The notes below the pieces were generated by a model, which saw only the letters and a program-made list of their open reading frames with translations, did no database searches and had not been told where the DNA came from. This document shows, piece after piece, positions 51,366-61,541 of a stretch of DNA of 64,000 nucleotides. Numbering within the stretch: the stretch's first letter is position 1; each line of letters begins with the position of its first letter. This stretch comes from Thioclava sp. JE_KL1. Lineage in GTDB: Bacteria; Pseudomonadota; Alphaproteobacteria; Rhodobacterales; Rhodobacteraceae. The position numbers and the translations under genes are program-made. The stretch is from the NCBI RefSeq assembly GCF_009296265.1, contig NZ_WBJS01000005.1:62001-126000 (forward strand), given 5' to 3'.

Positions 51366-52847
51366 ATGCCTGTTTTGTGGATCGTTGTGATCGTGGTCGT
51401 GCTGGCAGTCGTCGGCTTCGTGATGGGCCGAATGCGTGCGCTGCATTCGGCAGGCGAAGACCGACGGTCTCTGCACAGCCTGCCGAATTACTACGGCTTC
51501 AACGTCGCGATGTTCACCGCCGTGCCGGCTCTTCTCCTGCTGCTGGTCTGGATGGTGGCGCAGCCGCTGATCGTGAATACTCGGGTCTCCGCCGAAATCC
51601 CCGATGCGCTGCTGGATGGCTCGAACATGAGCCTCGTGATGTCCGATGTCCGGCGCGTCGCGGATGGTCTCGACACCGCAATTGCCCAAGGCGCGCTGAG
51701 CGCACGGCAAGCAGCGAATATCGATCTTCAGACCACGGACCTGCGCGAGGTTCTCGGCTCGGTCGGGGTCGCGCTCGGCTCCAGTGTCGATCCGGCGACG
51801 CTGAACGCGGCGCAGACCTATCGCGGCATGACCTCGACGGGCGATCTCGCGATGACGGTACTGGTCCTGCTGGCAGCCATCGCGGGCTTTGCCTTCGCCT
51901 ACCTGCGCACGAACAAGGATTTCCGCGCCCGCAACACGGTCGAAAAAGGCGTGCGCGTTCTGCTGATCGCCGCGGCCTCCATCGCGATCCTGACGACGAT
52001 CGGCATCGTTCTGTCGCTAGTCTTCAACACGATCGAGTTCTTCCGCCTCTATCCGATCTCCGATTTCTTCCTCGGCACGACCTGGTCGCCGAGCTTCGGG
52101 GGCGGGTCGGATCTGGGCATCCTGCCGCTTCTGTGGGGCACGCTCTATATCTCGTTGGTCGCACTTCTGGTCGCAGTGCCGATCGGGCTGTTCGCCGCCG
52201 TCTACCTGTCGGAATACGCGACCAAATCGGTGCGCGGCATCGTGAAACCGCTTCTCGAAGTGCTCGCCGGCATCCCGACCATCGTTTACGGTCTTTTCGC
52301 GCTGCTGACGGTGGGCCCGTTCCTGCTCTCGATCTTCGGCGCGAATGGTCCGACCGCTGCGATGGCCGATGGTGGCTGGATGCATGCGGGCACGGCGGTG
52401 ATGACCGCGGGTCTGGTGATGGGCATCATGCTGATCCCCTTCGTCTCCTCGCTGTCCGACGACATCATCAACGCGGTGCCGCAAAGCTTGCGCGACGGCT
52501 CCTATGGCCTCGGCGCGACGAAATCCGAAACGATCAAGCAGGTGATCCTGCCCGCAGCCCTGCCCGGCATCGTCGGCGCCGTGCTTCTGGCGACCTCGCG
52601 TGCAATTGGCGAGACGATGATCGTGGTTCTGGGCGCGGGCGCCGCCGCGCGGCTCAGCATGAACCCGTTCGACGCCATGACCACCGTCACCGCCAAGATT
52701 GTCTCGCAGCTGACCGGCGACGCTGATTTCGCCTCCCCCGAGGCGCTGGTCGCCTTCGCGCTCGGCATGACGCTGTTCGTCCTGACGCTCGGGCTCAACA
52801 TCTTCGCGCTCTACATCGTGCGCAAATACCGGGAGCAATACGAATGA
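51366..52847 (+). CDS. pstC: Phosphate ABC transporter permease PstC
   Basis: Inner-membrane permease, 493 residues, much longer than E. coli PstC (about 319) because of an N-terminal extension of about 170 residues with extra membrane segments, as seen in this group. The permease core has LLWGTLYISLVALLVAVPIGLFAAVYLSEYA and the EAA-type loop GLGATKSETIKQVILPAALPGIVGAVLLATSRAIGETM. Its stop overlaps pstA (ATGA). Confidence 0.93.
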   Translation: MPVLWIVVIVVVLAVVGFVMGRMRALHSAGEDRRSLHSLPNYYGFNVAMFTAVPALLLLLVWMVAQPLIVNTRVSAEIPDALLDGSNMSLVMSDVRRVADGLDTAIAQGALSARQAANIDLQTTDLREVLGSVGVALGSSVDPATLNAAQTYRGMTSTGDLAMTVLVLLAAIAGFAFAYLRTNKDFRARNTVEKGVRVLLIAAASIAILTTIGIVLSLVFNTIEFFRLYPISDFFLGTTWSPSFGGGSDLGILPLLWGTLYISLVALLVAVPIGLFAAVYLSEYATKSVRGIVKPLLEVLAGIPTIVYGLFALLTVGPFLLSIFGANGPTAAMADGGWMHAGTAVMTAGLVMGIMLIPFVSSLSDDIINAVPQSLRDGSYGLGATKSETIKQVILPAALPGIVGAVLLATSRAIGETMIVVLGAGAAARLSMNPFDAMTTVTAKIVSQLTGDADFASPEALVAFALGMTLFVLTLGLNIFALYIVRKYREQYE

Positions 52848-54196
52848 GTGATGCGACCCAACACGGCGCAGGCCAACCCGCGACGCGTTCGCTGCATCAT
52901 CTCGATGCGCGCACGAAACGCCGCAACGCCTCCGAGAAACGATTCAAGGCGCTCGGCATCGGCGCGATCGGGATCGGTCTCGCGTTCCTCGTGATCCTGC
53001 TGGTGACGATCGTCTCCAACGGTGCGACTGCGTTTCAGCAGACCTTTGTCGAGGTGCCGGTCTATCTGGGCGCCGCGAAGCTCGACAAGAAGGGCAACCG
53101 CGATCCGGAGGATCTGAAGAAGGCCACCACCTTCACCTACAAGCCGCTGATCGAGCAAAGCCTGCTCGACGCGGTGGAGAAATCCGGCGCGACGACCGAT
53201 CTCGCCAAGGCGAAGGACATGAAGAACCTGATCTCGGCCTCGGCTGCGAGCCAGGTGCGCGACGCGGTCCTCGCCGACCCGTCGATCATCGGCACGACGG
53301 TGGATTTCAAGATTCTCGCCTCGTCGCGGGTGGACAGCTACCTCAAGGGCCGGGTGCATCGCGACGAGATCGCCAAGGACAAGAACATCACCGTGGCGCA
53401 GCTCGACCTCGTCGATCAGCTGCGCGACGCGGGCATCATCCACAAAGGTTTCAACTGGGCCTTCATCTTCGGCGCCGACGCGTCCGACAGCCGCGCCGAG
53501 CAGGCCGGGATCGGGATCTCGATGCTGGGCTCGTTCTACATGATGCTGGTGGTGCTGGTGCTGGCCCTGCCAATCGGGGTCGCTGCCTCGATTTATCTCG
53601 AAGAGTTCGCACCGAAGAACCGCATCACCGACCTGATCGAGGTGAACATCTCGAACCTCGCAGCGGTGCCGTCGATCGTCTTCGGTATCCTCGGCCTCGC
53701 GGTGTTCATCCAGTTCGCGCATCTGCCGCAATCGGCCCCGCTGGTCGGTGGCCTCGTGCTGACGCTGATGACCCTGCCGACGATCATCATTTCGACCCGT
53801 GCCGCGCTGAAAGCCGTGCCGCCCTCGATCCGCGACGCCGCCCTCGGCGTTGGCGCATCGAAGATGCAATCGGTCTTCCACCACGTGTTGCCGCTGGCGA
53901 TGCCCGGCATCCTGACCGGGACGATCATCGGTCTGGCGCAGGCTCTGGGCGAGACCGCACCGCTCCTGCTGATCGGGATGGTGGGCTATATCGCGACCAA
54001 CTCGCCGGACGGGTTCCTCGACGGCTTCGTCTCGCCCAACTCGGCCATGCCCGCGCAGATCTACGAATGGGCCAAGCGCGCCGACCCGGCATTTTACGAA
54101 CGCGCCTGGGGAGGTATCATCATTCTGCTGATCTTCCTTCTGGGCATGAACATCATCGCCATCATCCTGCGCCGCAAATTCGAGCGTCGTTGGTAA
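52844..54196 (+). CDS. pstA: Phosphate ABC transporter permease PstA
   Basis: Inner-membrane permease, 450 residues, again longer than in E. coli (about 296). After the first membrane segment (about 40-62) there is a periplasmic insertion of about 130 residues, before the core permease: GSFYMMLVVLVLALPIGVAASIYLEEFAPKN and the EAA loop GVGASKMQSVFHHVLPLAMPGILTGTIIGLAQALGETAPL. Coupled to pstC by overlap; pstB follows after 15 bases. Confidence 0.93.
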   Translation: MSDATQHGAGQPATRSLHHLDARTKRRNASEKRFKALGIGAIGIGLAFLVILLVTIVSNGATAFQQTFVEVPVYLGAAKLDKKGNRDPEDLKKATTFTYKPLIEQSLLDAVEKSGATTDLAKAKDMKNLISASAASQVRDAVLADPSIIGTTVDFKILASSRVDSYLKGRVHRDEIAKDKNITVAQLDLVDQLRDAGIIHKGFNWAFIFGADASDSRAEQAGIGISMLGSFYMMLVVLVLALPIGVAASIYLEEFAPKNRITDLIEVNISNLAAVPSIVFGILGLAVFIQFAHLPQSAPLVGGLVLTLMTLPTIIISTRAALKAVPPSIRDAALGVGASKMQSVFHHVLPLAMPGILTGTIIGLAQALGETAPLLLIGMVGYIATNSPDGFLDGFVSPNSAMPAQIYEWAKRADPAFYERAWGGIIILLIFLLGMNIIAIILRRKFERRW

Positions 54197-54211
54197 GGGA
54201 GCGCGAGAAAT

Positions 54212-55009
54212 ATGGAAGACATGAGCCTGACGGAGAGAGCCGTGACCACTGACGACATCAAGATCACCGCACGCAACGTGCAGGTCCATTACGGCGACAC
54301 CCACGCGATCAAAGACGTCGATGTCGATATTCTCGACAAGACCGTCACCGCGTTCATCGGCCCGTCGGGCTGCGGGAAGTCGACCTTCCTGCGTTGCCTG
54401 AACCGGATGAACGACACGATCGATATCTGCCGCGTCGAGGGCGACATCAAACTCGACGGCGAAGACATCTACGACAAGCGCGTCGACCCGGTGCAGCTGC
54501 GCGCCAAGGTCGGCATGGTGTTCCAGAAGCCGAACCCGTTCCCGAAGTCGATCTACGACAACGTGGCCTATGGGCCGAAAATCCACGGCCTGACGAAGAA
54601 CAAGGCCGAGCTGGATCAGGTGGTCGAGGACTCGCTGCGCAAGGCGGCGCTGTGGAACGAGGTTAAAGATCGCCTGCACGCGCCCGGCACCGGGCTTTCG
54701 GGCGGTCAGCAACAGCGCCTGTGCATCGCGCGCGCCGTGGCGACCTCGCCGGAAGTGCTGCTGATGGACGAGCCCTGCTCGGCGCTCGACCCGATCGCGA
54801 CCGCGCAGGTCGAGGAACTGATCGACGAGCTTCGGGCGAATTTCTCGGTAGTGATCGTGACGCACTCGATGCAGCAGGCCGCACGCGTCAGTCAGAAGAC
54901 TGCGTTCTTCCACCTCGGAAACCTCGTCGAATACGACGACACGGACAAGATTTTCACCAACCCGTCCGACAGCCGGACGGAAAGCTACATTACCGGCCGT
55001 ATCGGCTGA
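54212..55009 (+). CDS. pstB: Phosphate ABC transporter ATP-binding protein PstB
   Basis: Cytoplasmic ATPase of the Pst transporter, 265 residues. Walker [10 protein letters not shown] at 50-58, Q-loop [22 protein letters not shown], signature [16 protein letters not shown], Walker [13 protein letters not shown]. The start is ATG 54212 (GGGAG upstream) or the ATG three codons on. phoU follows after 14 bases. Confidence 0.96.
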   Translation: MEDMSLTERAVTTDDIKITARNVQVHYGDTHAIKDVDVDILDKTVTAFIGPSGCGKSTFLRCLNRMNDTIDICRVEGDIKLDGEDIYDKRVDPVQLRAKVGMVFQKPNPFPKSIYDNVAYGPKIHGLTKNKAELDQVVEDSLRKAALWNEVKDRLHAPGTGLSGGQQQRLCIARAVATSPEVLLMDEPCSALDPIATAQVEELIDELRANFSVVIVTHSMQQAARVSQKTAFFHLGNLVEYDDTDKIFTNPSDSRTESYITGRIG

Positions 55010-55023
55010 GGAGGCAAATAATC

Positions 55024-55713
55024 ATGAGCGAGCACATTCTTTCCGCCTTCGACCGCGATCTCGAAGCGGTGCAGGCATTGGTCGTCAAAATGGGCGGCCT
55101 CGTCGAGGAGCAGATCCTCGAAAGCGCCCGCGCCCTCGAAGTGCGCGATCTCGAACTGGCCGAGCAGATCCGGGCCCGTGACCGTGCCGTCGACGAGCTG
55201 GAAGAGAAGATCAACGAAGAGGCCGCGCGCCTGATCGCCCTGCGCGCCCCCGCCGCGCGCGACCTGCGCATGGCGCTCTCGGTCATCAAGATCTCGGCGA
55301 GCCTCGAGCGGGTCGGCGATTACGCGAAGAACATCGCCAAGCGCACGCAGGTTCTGTCCGACGGGCCGCAGATCAGCGGCACCGCGACCGCGATCCGCCG
55401 CATGGCGGGCACGACGGAAGCGATGCTGAAAGACGCGCTCGACGCCTATATCCAGCGCGACCCGAAACTGGCCGCCGATGTGCGCGAGCGCGATCTCGAA
55501 GTTGACCAGATGTATAACGCGCTGTTCCGCGAATTCCTGACCTACATGATGGAAGACCCGCGCAACATCACGCCCTGCATGCACCTGCATTTCATCGCGA
55601 AGAACATCGAGCGGATGGGCGACCATGCGACGACGATCGCCGAGCAGGTGATCTACCTCGTGACCGGCGAAATGCCGGAAGACGCGCGCCCGAAAAGCTC
55701 GAGCGTAATGTGA
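55024..55713 (+). CDS. phoU: Phosphate signalling protein PhoU
   Basis: Six-helix metal-binding regulator that lets the Pst transporter restrain PhoR; 229 residues, two similar halves. Metal-binding patterns EKINEEAARLIALRAPAARDLR and ERVGDYAKNIAKR in the first half and LHFIAKNIERMGDHATTIAE in the second. The ATG at 55024 follows GAGGAGGC. A longer frame starts inside pstB and is not coding. Confidence 0.95.
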   Translation: MSEHILSAFDRDLEAVQALVVKMGGLVEEQILESARALEVRDLELAEQIRARDRAVDELEEKINEEAARLIALRAPAARDLRMALSVIKISASLERVGDYAKNIAKRTQVLSDGPQISGTATAIRRMAGTTEAMLKDALDAYIQRDPKLAADVRERDLEVDQMYNALFREFLTYMMEDPRNITPCMHLHFIAKNIERMGDHATTIAEQVIYLVTGEMPEDARPKSSSVM

Positions 55714-55727
55714 CGGAGACCTGAGAA

Positions 55728-56420
55728 ATGTCGCCAGCCCAACAACCCTGTGTCCTTGTGGTTGAAGACGAAAACGCCCAGCGCGAAGTGCTCAGCTACA
55801 ACCTCGAAGCCGAAGGGTTTCGCGTCGTGATGGCAGAGAACGGAGACGAGGGCCTCTTGTTCCTGAAGGAAGAGAAGCCCGATCTGATCGTGCTGGACTG
55901 GATGCTGCCCAACGTCTCCGGCATCGAGATTTGTCGCCGCGTGAAGGCCAATTCCGAGACCCGCAACATTCCTGTCATCATGCTCTCGGCACGCTCCGAA
56001 GAGGTGGACCGGGTACGGGGCCTCGAGACCGGCGCGGACGACTACGTCGTGAAACCCTATTCGGTCGTCGAGCTGATGGCGCGCGTGCGCACCCAGCTGC
56101 GCCGCACGCGGCCCGCGACGATGGGCGAGCGGCTGAGCTTCGAGGACATCATCCTCGATGCCGAGGAACACCGCGTCTTCCGCAACGGCCAACCGCTGAA
56201 ACTCGGGCCGACCGAGTTCCGGCTGCTCTCGACGATGATGGAAAAACCGGGCCGCGTCTGGACCCGCGATCAACTGCTCGACCGGGTCTGGGGGCGCGAC
56301 ATCTATGTCGACACCCGCACCATCGACGTCCATGTCGGGCGGCTGCGCAAGGCGCTGATGGCCAATGGCGGGGATGATCCGGTGCGCACGGTGCGCGGCA
56401 CGGGCTACGCGCTGGGATAA
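55728..56420 (+). CDS. phoB: Phosphate regulon response regulator PhoB
   Basis: OmpR/PhoB-type regulator that binds PHO boxes; 230 residues. Receiver acid pair near 13-14 (VVEDE), phospho-acceptor Asp57 in LIVLDWMLPNVSG, Lys near 106 (VVKPYS). C-terminal winged helix: GPTEFRLLSTMMEKPGRVWTRDQLLDRVWG and YVDTRTIDVHVGRLRKAL. It ends the pst operon. Its kinase PhoR is not next to it in this window. A strong terminator follows. Confidence 0.96.
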   Translation: MSPAQQPCVLVVEDENAQREVLSYNLEAEGFRVVMAENGDEGLLFLKEEKPDLIVLDWMLPNVSGIEICRRVKANSETRNIPVIMLSARSEEVDRVRGLETGADDYVVKPYSVVELMARVRTQLRRTRPATMGERLSFEDIILDAEEHRVFRNGQPLKLGPTEFRLLSTMMEKPGRVWTRDQLLDRVWGRDIYVDTRTIDVHVGRLRKALMANGGDDPVRTVRGTGYALG

Positions 56421-56429
56421 AGCGAAACA

Positions 56430-56455
56430 GGCGCGCGGATCACCGCGCGCCTTTT
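56430..56455. terminator. Terminator between phoB and maeB
   Basis: GGCGCGCGG, loop ATCA, CCGCGCGCC, then TTTT; a perfect 9-bp stem 9 bases after the phoB stop, 5 bases before the end of convergent maeB. Confidence 0.88.
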
Positions 56456-56459
56456 CAAT

Positions 56460-58727
56460 TCAGTCCTTCAGGCACAGCTTGCACGAGGCAAGCGCCGCCA
56501 TGTTCAGGATGTCGTTCACCGTCGACGTGGTCGAGCACAGCTGCACCGCGTGGCTCGTCCCGGTCAGGATCGGGCCGATCACGGTCGCGCCCGCCATCTC
56601 CTGCATCAGTTTCACAGAAATCGAAGCCGAATGGCGTGCCGGCACGACGAGAATGTTGGCGGGGCCGGTCAGACGGCAGAACGGGTAGTTCTTCATCTGA
56701 TCCATGTTGAGCGCCACATCGACGGTCATCTCGCCATCATACTCGAAATCCGCCCCGCGCGCGTCGAGCACCTTCGGCGCGACATGCATCTTCGTGGCCC
56801 GCTCCGAGACCGGATAGCCGAAGGTCGAGAAGGAGCAGAAGGCCACGCGTGGCTCGAGGCCCAGACCCCGCGCCACATGCGCGCCCGCCGTCGCGATATC
56901 GGCCAGATCGTTCTCATCGGGCCATTCATGCACCAGCGTATCGCCGATCAGCACCACGCGACCCTTGTTCAGCAGGGCGGTAATCCCGACCGCCCCATCC
57001 GAAGGCTTCGCGTCGATCACCTTGTTGATCAGTTCCAGAACATGCGCCGATTTCCGGGTCGCGCCTGTGACCATCGCATCGCCATGTCCATGCACCAGCA
57101 TCAGCGCCGCGAAGACATGACGGTCGCGCGTCGCCAGCTTATGCGCATCCTCGCGGTCCACGCCCTGCCGTTGAAGGCGCTTATACAGGAAGTCCTTGTA
57201 GGTCTCGGTATGCTTGGAATTGGCCGCATTCACCACGCGCAGCTCGCGATAGGCATCGCCCAAGCCTGCGGTTTCCAGCTTTTCCTTCACATCCTGCTCG
57301 CGACCCACGACCAGCGCCTCGCCCATGCCGGAGCGCTGATAGGCCACAGCGGCGCGCAGCACCCGCTCGTCATCGCCCTCGGCAAAGATCATCTTCGCCT
57401 GCGCCTGACGCGCACGGCTCTGGATGCCCTGCAGGATCGACGCGGTCGGGTCCATCCGGGCTTTCAGGCTTTGCGCATAGCCTTCCATGTCGATGATCGG
57501 ACGGCGCGCAACGCCGGTATCCATCCCGGCTTTCGCGACCGCCGGCGGGATCACGTGGATCAGCCGCGGGTCGAAGGGCGTCGGAATGATGTAATCGCGC
57601 CCGAAGCTGAGCTTGCGCCCATAGGCCATCGCGACCTCGTCGGGTACATCCTCGCGGGCGAGCTCCGCCAGCGCGTTGGCGCAGGCGATCTTCATCTCGT
57701 CATTGATCGCGCGGGCGTGGATGTCGAGCGCGCCACGGAACAGGTAGGGGAAGCCAAGAACGTTGTTCACCTGGTTCGGGTAATCCGACCGCCCCGTCGC
57801 CACGATCGCATCCGGGCGCACCGATTGCGCCTCTTCCGGCGTGATCTCCGGATCCGGGTTCGCCATCGCGAAGATCACCGGATTGTCGGCCATCGACTGC
57901 ACCATCTCGGGCGTCACCGCGCCCTTGGCCGACACGCCGAGGAACACATCCGCGCCTTCCATCGCCTCTTCGAGCGAGCGCGCCTCGGTCACCGCCGCAT
58001 GGGCCGATTTCCACTGGTTCATGCCCTCGGTGCGGCCCTGATAGATCACGCCCTTGGTGTCGCACATGATGCAATTGTCGTGCTTCGCACCCATCGCTTT
58101 CACGAGTTCCAGACAGGCGATGCCCGCAGCGCCCGCGCCGTTTAGCACGATCTTGCAGTCCTCGATCTTCTTGCCCGACAGCTCCAGCGCGTTGATCAGC
58201 CCCGCCGCACAGATCACCGCCGTGCCGTGCTGATCGTCGTGGAACACCGGGATGTCCATCAGCTCCTTGAGCCGCTGCTCGATGATGAAACATTCCGGCG
58301 CCTTGATATCCTCGAGGTTGATCCCCCCGAAGGTCGGCCCCATCAGTTTCACCGCGTTGATGATCTCGTCGGCATCCTCGGTATCGAGCTCGATATCGAT
58401 CGCATTCACATCGGCGAACCGCTTGAAGAGGACCGCCTTGCCCTCCATCACCGGTTTCGAGGCCAGCGCCCCGAGATTTCCAAGCCCCAAAATGGCCGAG
58501 CCGTTCGAGATCACGGCGACCATGTTCCCCTTCACGGTGTAATCGTAGGCCAGTTCGGGGTTCTCGGCGATCGCCTCCACCGGAACCGCGACGCCGGGGC
58601 TATAGGCCAGCGACAGATCGCGCTGCGATGTCATCGGCTTCGACGCGGTGATGTCGTATTTCCCCGGATGCGGGTCGAGGTGATAGGCCAAGGCCTCCTC
58701 GGGCGTGATACGGTTCTTGCTGGGCAT
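56460..58727 (-). CDS. maeB: NADP-type malic enzyme with phosphotransacetylase-like domain
   Basis: Decarboxylates malate to pyruvate, linking the TCA cycle to acetyl-CoA and NADPH supply; 755 residues from the ATG at 58727 (the frame upstream overlaps the mutS promoter region). N-terminal malic domain about 1-410: AYSPGVAVPVEAIAENPELAYDYTVKGN, FHDDQHGTAVICAAGL and the NAD(P) fold VLNGAGAAGIACLELV. C-terminal PTA-type domain about 430-755 (AKMIFAEGDDERVLRAAVAYQ ... FSTFGYPVSERA), which is thought to be regulatory. Divergent from mutS. Confidence 0.93.
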   Translation of the reverse strand: MPSKNRITPEEALAYHLDPHPGKYDITASKPMTSQRDLSLAYSPGVAVPVEAIAENPELAYDYTVKGNMVAVISNGSAILGLGNLGALASKPVMEGKAVLFKRFADVNAIDIELDTEDADEIINAVKLMGPTFGGINLEDIKAPECFIIEQRLKELMDIPVFHDDQHGTAVICAAGLINALELSGKKIEDCKIVLNGAGAAGIACLELVKAMGAKHDNCIMCDTKGVIYQGRTEGMNQWKSAHAAVTEARSLEEAMEGADVFLGVSAKGAVTPEMVQSMADNPVIFAMANPDPEITPEEAQSVRPDAIVATGRSDYPNQVNNVLGFPYLFRGALDIHARAINDEMKIACANALAELAREDVPDEVAMAYGRKLSFGRDYIIPTPFDPRLIHVIPPAVAKAGMDTGVARRPIIDMEGYAQSLKARMDPTASILQGIQSRARQAQAKMIFAEGDDERVLRAAVAYQRSGMGEALVVGREQDVKEKLETAGLGDAYRELRVVNAANSKHTETYKDFLYKRLQRQGVDREDAHKLATRDRHVFAALMLVHGHGDAMVTGATRKSAHVLELINKVIDAKPSDGAVGITALLNKGRVVLIGDTLVHEWPDENDLADIATAGAHVARGLGLEPRVAFCSFSTFGYPVSERATKMHVAPKVLDARGADFEYDGEMTVDVALNMDQMKNYPFCRLTGPANILVVPARHSASISVKLMQEMAGATVIGPILTGTSHAVQLCSTTSTVNDILNMAALASCKLCLKD

Positions 58728-58846
58728 TGGGCCGGTGCTCCTCCTGCAGGTCCGAACCCGTTTAACGTCCCGTGATCCGCCACTCAACGGAATTGCGCCC
58801 GAATCCGGGGTTTTGTAGGGTCGCGCGACCAGCAAATGGGGGGCAC

Positions 58847-61492
58847 ATGGCCAAGCCGACCGTCACACCGATGATGGAACAGTATCTGGGGATCAAGGAG
58901 GCCAATCCGGGCGCGCTCCTGTTCTATCGGATGGGTGATTTCTACGAGATGTTCTTTCAGGACGCGGTCGATGCCGCATCCGCGCTCGACATCGCGCTGA
59001 CCAAGCGCGGGCAGCACATGGGCGAGGACATCGCGATGTGCGGCGTTCCCGTGCACGCGGCCGAGGGCTATTTGCTCACGCTGATCCGAAAAGGCTTCCG
59101 CGTGGCGATTGCCGAGCAGATGGAGGATCCGGCCGAGGCGAAGAAGCGCGGCTCGAAATCCGTCGTGAAACGCGATGTGGTGCGGCTGGTCACGCCCGGC
59201 ACGCTGACCGAGGAAAGCCTGCTGGAGGCGCGCCGTCACAATTTCCTCGCAGCCTGGGCGGAAGTGCGTGACGAGGCCGCGATCGCCTGGGTCGATATCT
59301 CCACCGGCGAGTTCCGCGTGACGCCCTGCCCGCTCTCGCGGCTGGGCCCCGAGCTTGCCCGACTTGCGCCGCGTGAAGTGCTGGTCAGCGAGGCGAAAGA
59401 GGCCGATTGCGCTGAAATAGTCTCTGATATGCGGGCCGCGATGACGCCCTTGTCCCGCGCGAGCTTCGACAGTCAGGCCGCCGAGACGCGGCTTCTGTCG
59501 CTCTATTCGATCGGATCGCTGGATGCGTTCGGCAGCTTCACCCGCGCCGAAATGGCCGCGATGGGCGCCATCGTCGATTACCTCGAGATCACGCAGAAAG
59601 GCAAACTGCCGCTGCTGCGCCGCCCCGTGCATGAAGACAGCGGCGCAGCGATGCAGATCGACGCCGCTACGCGCCGCAATCTGGAGCTGACGCAAGCTCT
59701 GTCGGGCGGACGCGAGGGCTCGCTCCTCAACGCGATCGACCGCACCATGACGGCTGGCGGGGCACGGCTTCTCGAACGCCGGATTTCCGCCCCGTCCCGG
59801 AACCTGACCGAGATCCACGCACGGCACGATTCCGTGCGTTTTCTGCTGGAACAGGGTCGATTTGCCGAAGATATCCGCGCCGATCTGAAGCGTTGCCCCG
59901 ATATGGATCGCGCACTGTCACGTCTCGCCCTCGACCGCGGCGGCCCGCGCGACATGGCCGCGATCCGCAACGGGTTGGAGCAGGCCGAGCGGATTGCCGA
60001 AGCCGTGGCCGCCGTCGAGGCCCCGCCGCTTCTCGCCGAGGCTGCGAAAGCCCTCACGGGCCATGACGACCTCACCGCCCTTCTGGATGCGGCACTCATC
60101 GCGGAACCGCCGCTTCTCGCGCGCGATGGCGGCTTCATCGCGGCAGGCTATGACGAAGATCTCGACCAGACGCGCCAGCTTCGCGACGAAGGCCGCGGCG
60201 TGATCGCCAAGATGCAGGCGGAGTATATCGAGGCCACCGGGATCAATTCGCTGAAGATCAAGCACAACAACGTGCTGGGTTATTTCATCGAAACCACGAC
60301 CACCCATGCCGAGAAGATGCTCGCCCCGCCGCTGTCGGAACGCTTTATTCACCGTCAGACCACCGCGAACCAGGTGCGTTTCACGACCGTCGAACTGAGC
60401 GAGATCGAAACTCGGATTCTGAACGCCGGAAACCATGCGCTTGAGATCGAAAAAAGGCTCTATTCCAGCCTAAGACAGGGAATTCTCGACCGCGCGGGCC
60501 CGATCAACGAGGCCTCGCGCGCACTTGCCGAAATCGACCTCGCCAGCGCTTTCGCGACGCTTGCGCGCAACGAAGACTGGGCGGAGCCCACCGTCGACGA
60601 CAGCCACGCCTTCGAGATCGAGGGCGGTCGACATCCGGTCGTCGAAGCCTCTCTCAAGAAATCCGGCGAGCCTTTCATCGCGAATGACTGCGAACTGACC
60701 GAGGGCGCGACTCCCGCGATCTGGCTGCTCACCGGTCCGAACATGGCCGGTAAATCGACCTTCCTGCGGCAGAACGCGCTGATCGCGCTTCTCGCTCAGG
60801 CGGGCAGCTTTGTTCCAGCGAAATCCGCCCATATCGGCCTCGTGTCACAACTCTTCAGCCGTGTCGGTGCGGCGGACGATCTGGCACGGGGCCGGTCGAC
60901 CTTCATGGTCGAGATGGTCGAAACTGCCGCGATCCTCAATCAGGCCGATGACCGCGCTCTGGTCATCCTCGACGAGATCGGCCGCGGCACCGCGACCTAT
61001 GACGGGCTCTCGATCGCTTGGGCAGTCATGGAGCACCTGCACGCGTCCAACCGCTGCCGCGCGCTCTTCGCGACCCACTACCACGAGATGACCGCGCTGT
61101 CGGCCAAGCTGGACGGCGTCGAGAATGCGACCGTCGCGGTGAAGGAGTGGGAAGGCGAAGTGATCTTCCTGCACGAGGTTCGCAAAGGCGCCGCCGACCG
61201 CTCCTACGGCGTTCAAGTCGCGCGCCTCGCCGGGCTTCCGCATTCCGTCGTGGAACGCGCCCGGATCGTGCTCGATGCGCTGGAGAAGGGCGAACGCGAA
61301 GGTGGCGGCAAGAAACAGGCGGTGATCGACGATCTACCGCTGTTTTCAGTGTCTAACACACCGCAACCCGCCGCCGCGCCCGCCGGTCCGTCAGAATTGG
61401 AAGAGCGGCTGAAAGCCCTCATTCCAGACGACATGACGCCGAAAGATGCGCTCGACGCCCTTTACGAGCTTCGCGCGCTTCTCACGGAGTGA
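58847..61492 (+). CDS. mutS: DNA mismatch repair protein MutS
   Basis: Mismatch recognition ATPase, 881 residues from the ATG at 58847 (GGGGGG upstream). The mismatch-binding Phe-Tyr-Glu is in RMGDFYEMF near residue 33; the Walker A GPNMAGKST lies at about residue 630, and VILDEIGRGTATYDGLSIAWA, FATHYHEM follow. The C-terminal end LIPDDMTPKDALDALYELRALL is the dimer helix. Ends convergent with grpE. Confidence 0.96.
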   Translation: MAKPTVTPMMEQYLGIKEANPGALLFYRMGDFYEMFFQDAVDAASALDIALTKRGQHMGEDIAMCGVPVHAAEGYLLTLIRKGFRVAIAEQMEDPAEAKKRGSKSVVKRDVVRLVTPGTLTEESLLEARRHNFLAAWAEVRDEAAIAWVDISTGEFRVTPCPLSRLGPELARLAPREVLVSEAKEADCAEIVSDMRAAMTPLSRASFDSQAAETRLLSLYSIGSLDAFGSFTRAEMAAMGAIVDYLEITQKGKLPLLRRPVHEDSGAAMQIDAATRRNLELTQALSGGREGSLLNAIDRTMTAGGARLLERRISAPSRNLTEIHARHDSVRFLLEQGRFAEDIRADLKRCPDMDRALSRLALDRGGPRDMAAIRNGLEQAERIAEAVAAVEAPPLLAEAAKALTGHDDLTALLDAALIAEPPLLARDGGFIAAGYDEDLDQTRQLRDEGRGVIAKMQAEYIEATGINSLKIKHNNVLGYFIETTTTHAEKMLAPPLSERFIHRQTTANQVRFTTVELSEIETRILNAGNHALEIEKRLYSSLRQGILDRAGPINEASRALAEIDLASAFATLARNEDWAEPTVDDSHAFEIEGGRHPVVEASLKKSGEPFIANDCELTEGATPAIWLLTGPNMAGKSTFLRQNALIALLAQAGSFVPAKSAHIGLVSQLFSRVGAADDLARGRSTFMVEMVETAAILNQADDRALVILDEIGRGTATYDGLSIAWAVMEHLHASNRCRALFATHYHEMTALSAKLDGVENATVAVKEWEGEVIFLHEVRKGAADRSYGVQVARLAGLPHSVVERARIVLDALEKGEREGGGKKQAVIDDLPLFSVSNTPQPAAAPAGPSELEERLKALIPDDMTPKDALDALYELRALLTE

Positions 61493-61522
61493 TCTTCGTT
61501 TTGGAAGAAATATCCCGGGGGT

Positions 61523-61541
61523 CTGGGGGCAGCGCCCCCAG
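61523..61541. terminator. Hairpin between mutS and grpE
   Basis: CTGGGGGC, loop AGC, GCCCCCAG, preceded by TATCCCGGGGGT. No clear T run. The surrounding 40 bases resemble an intergenic word I remember from many Rhodobacteraceae genomes. Confidence 0.55.
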
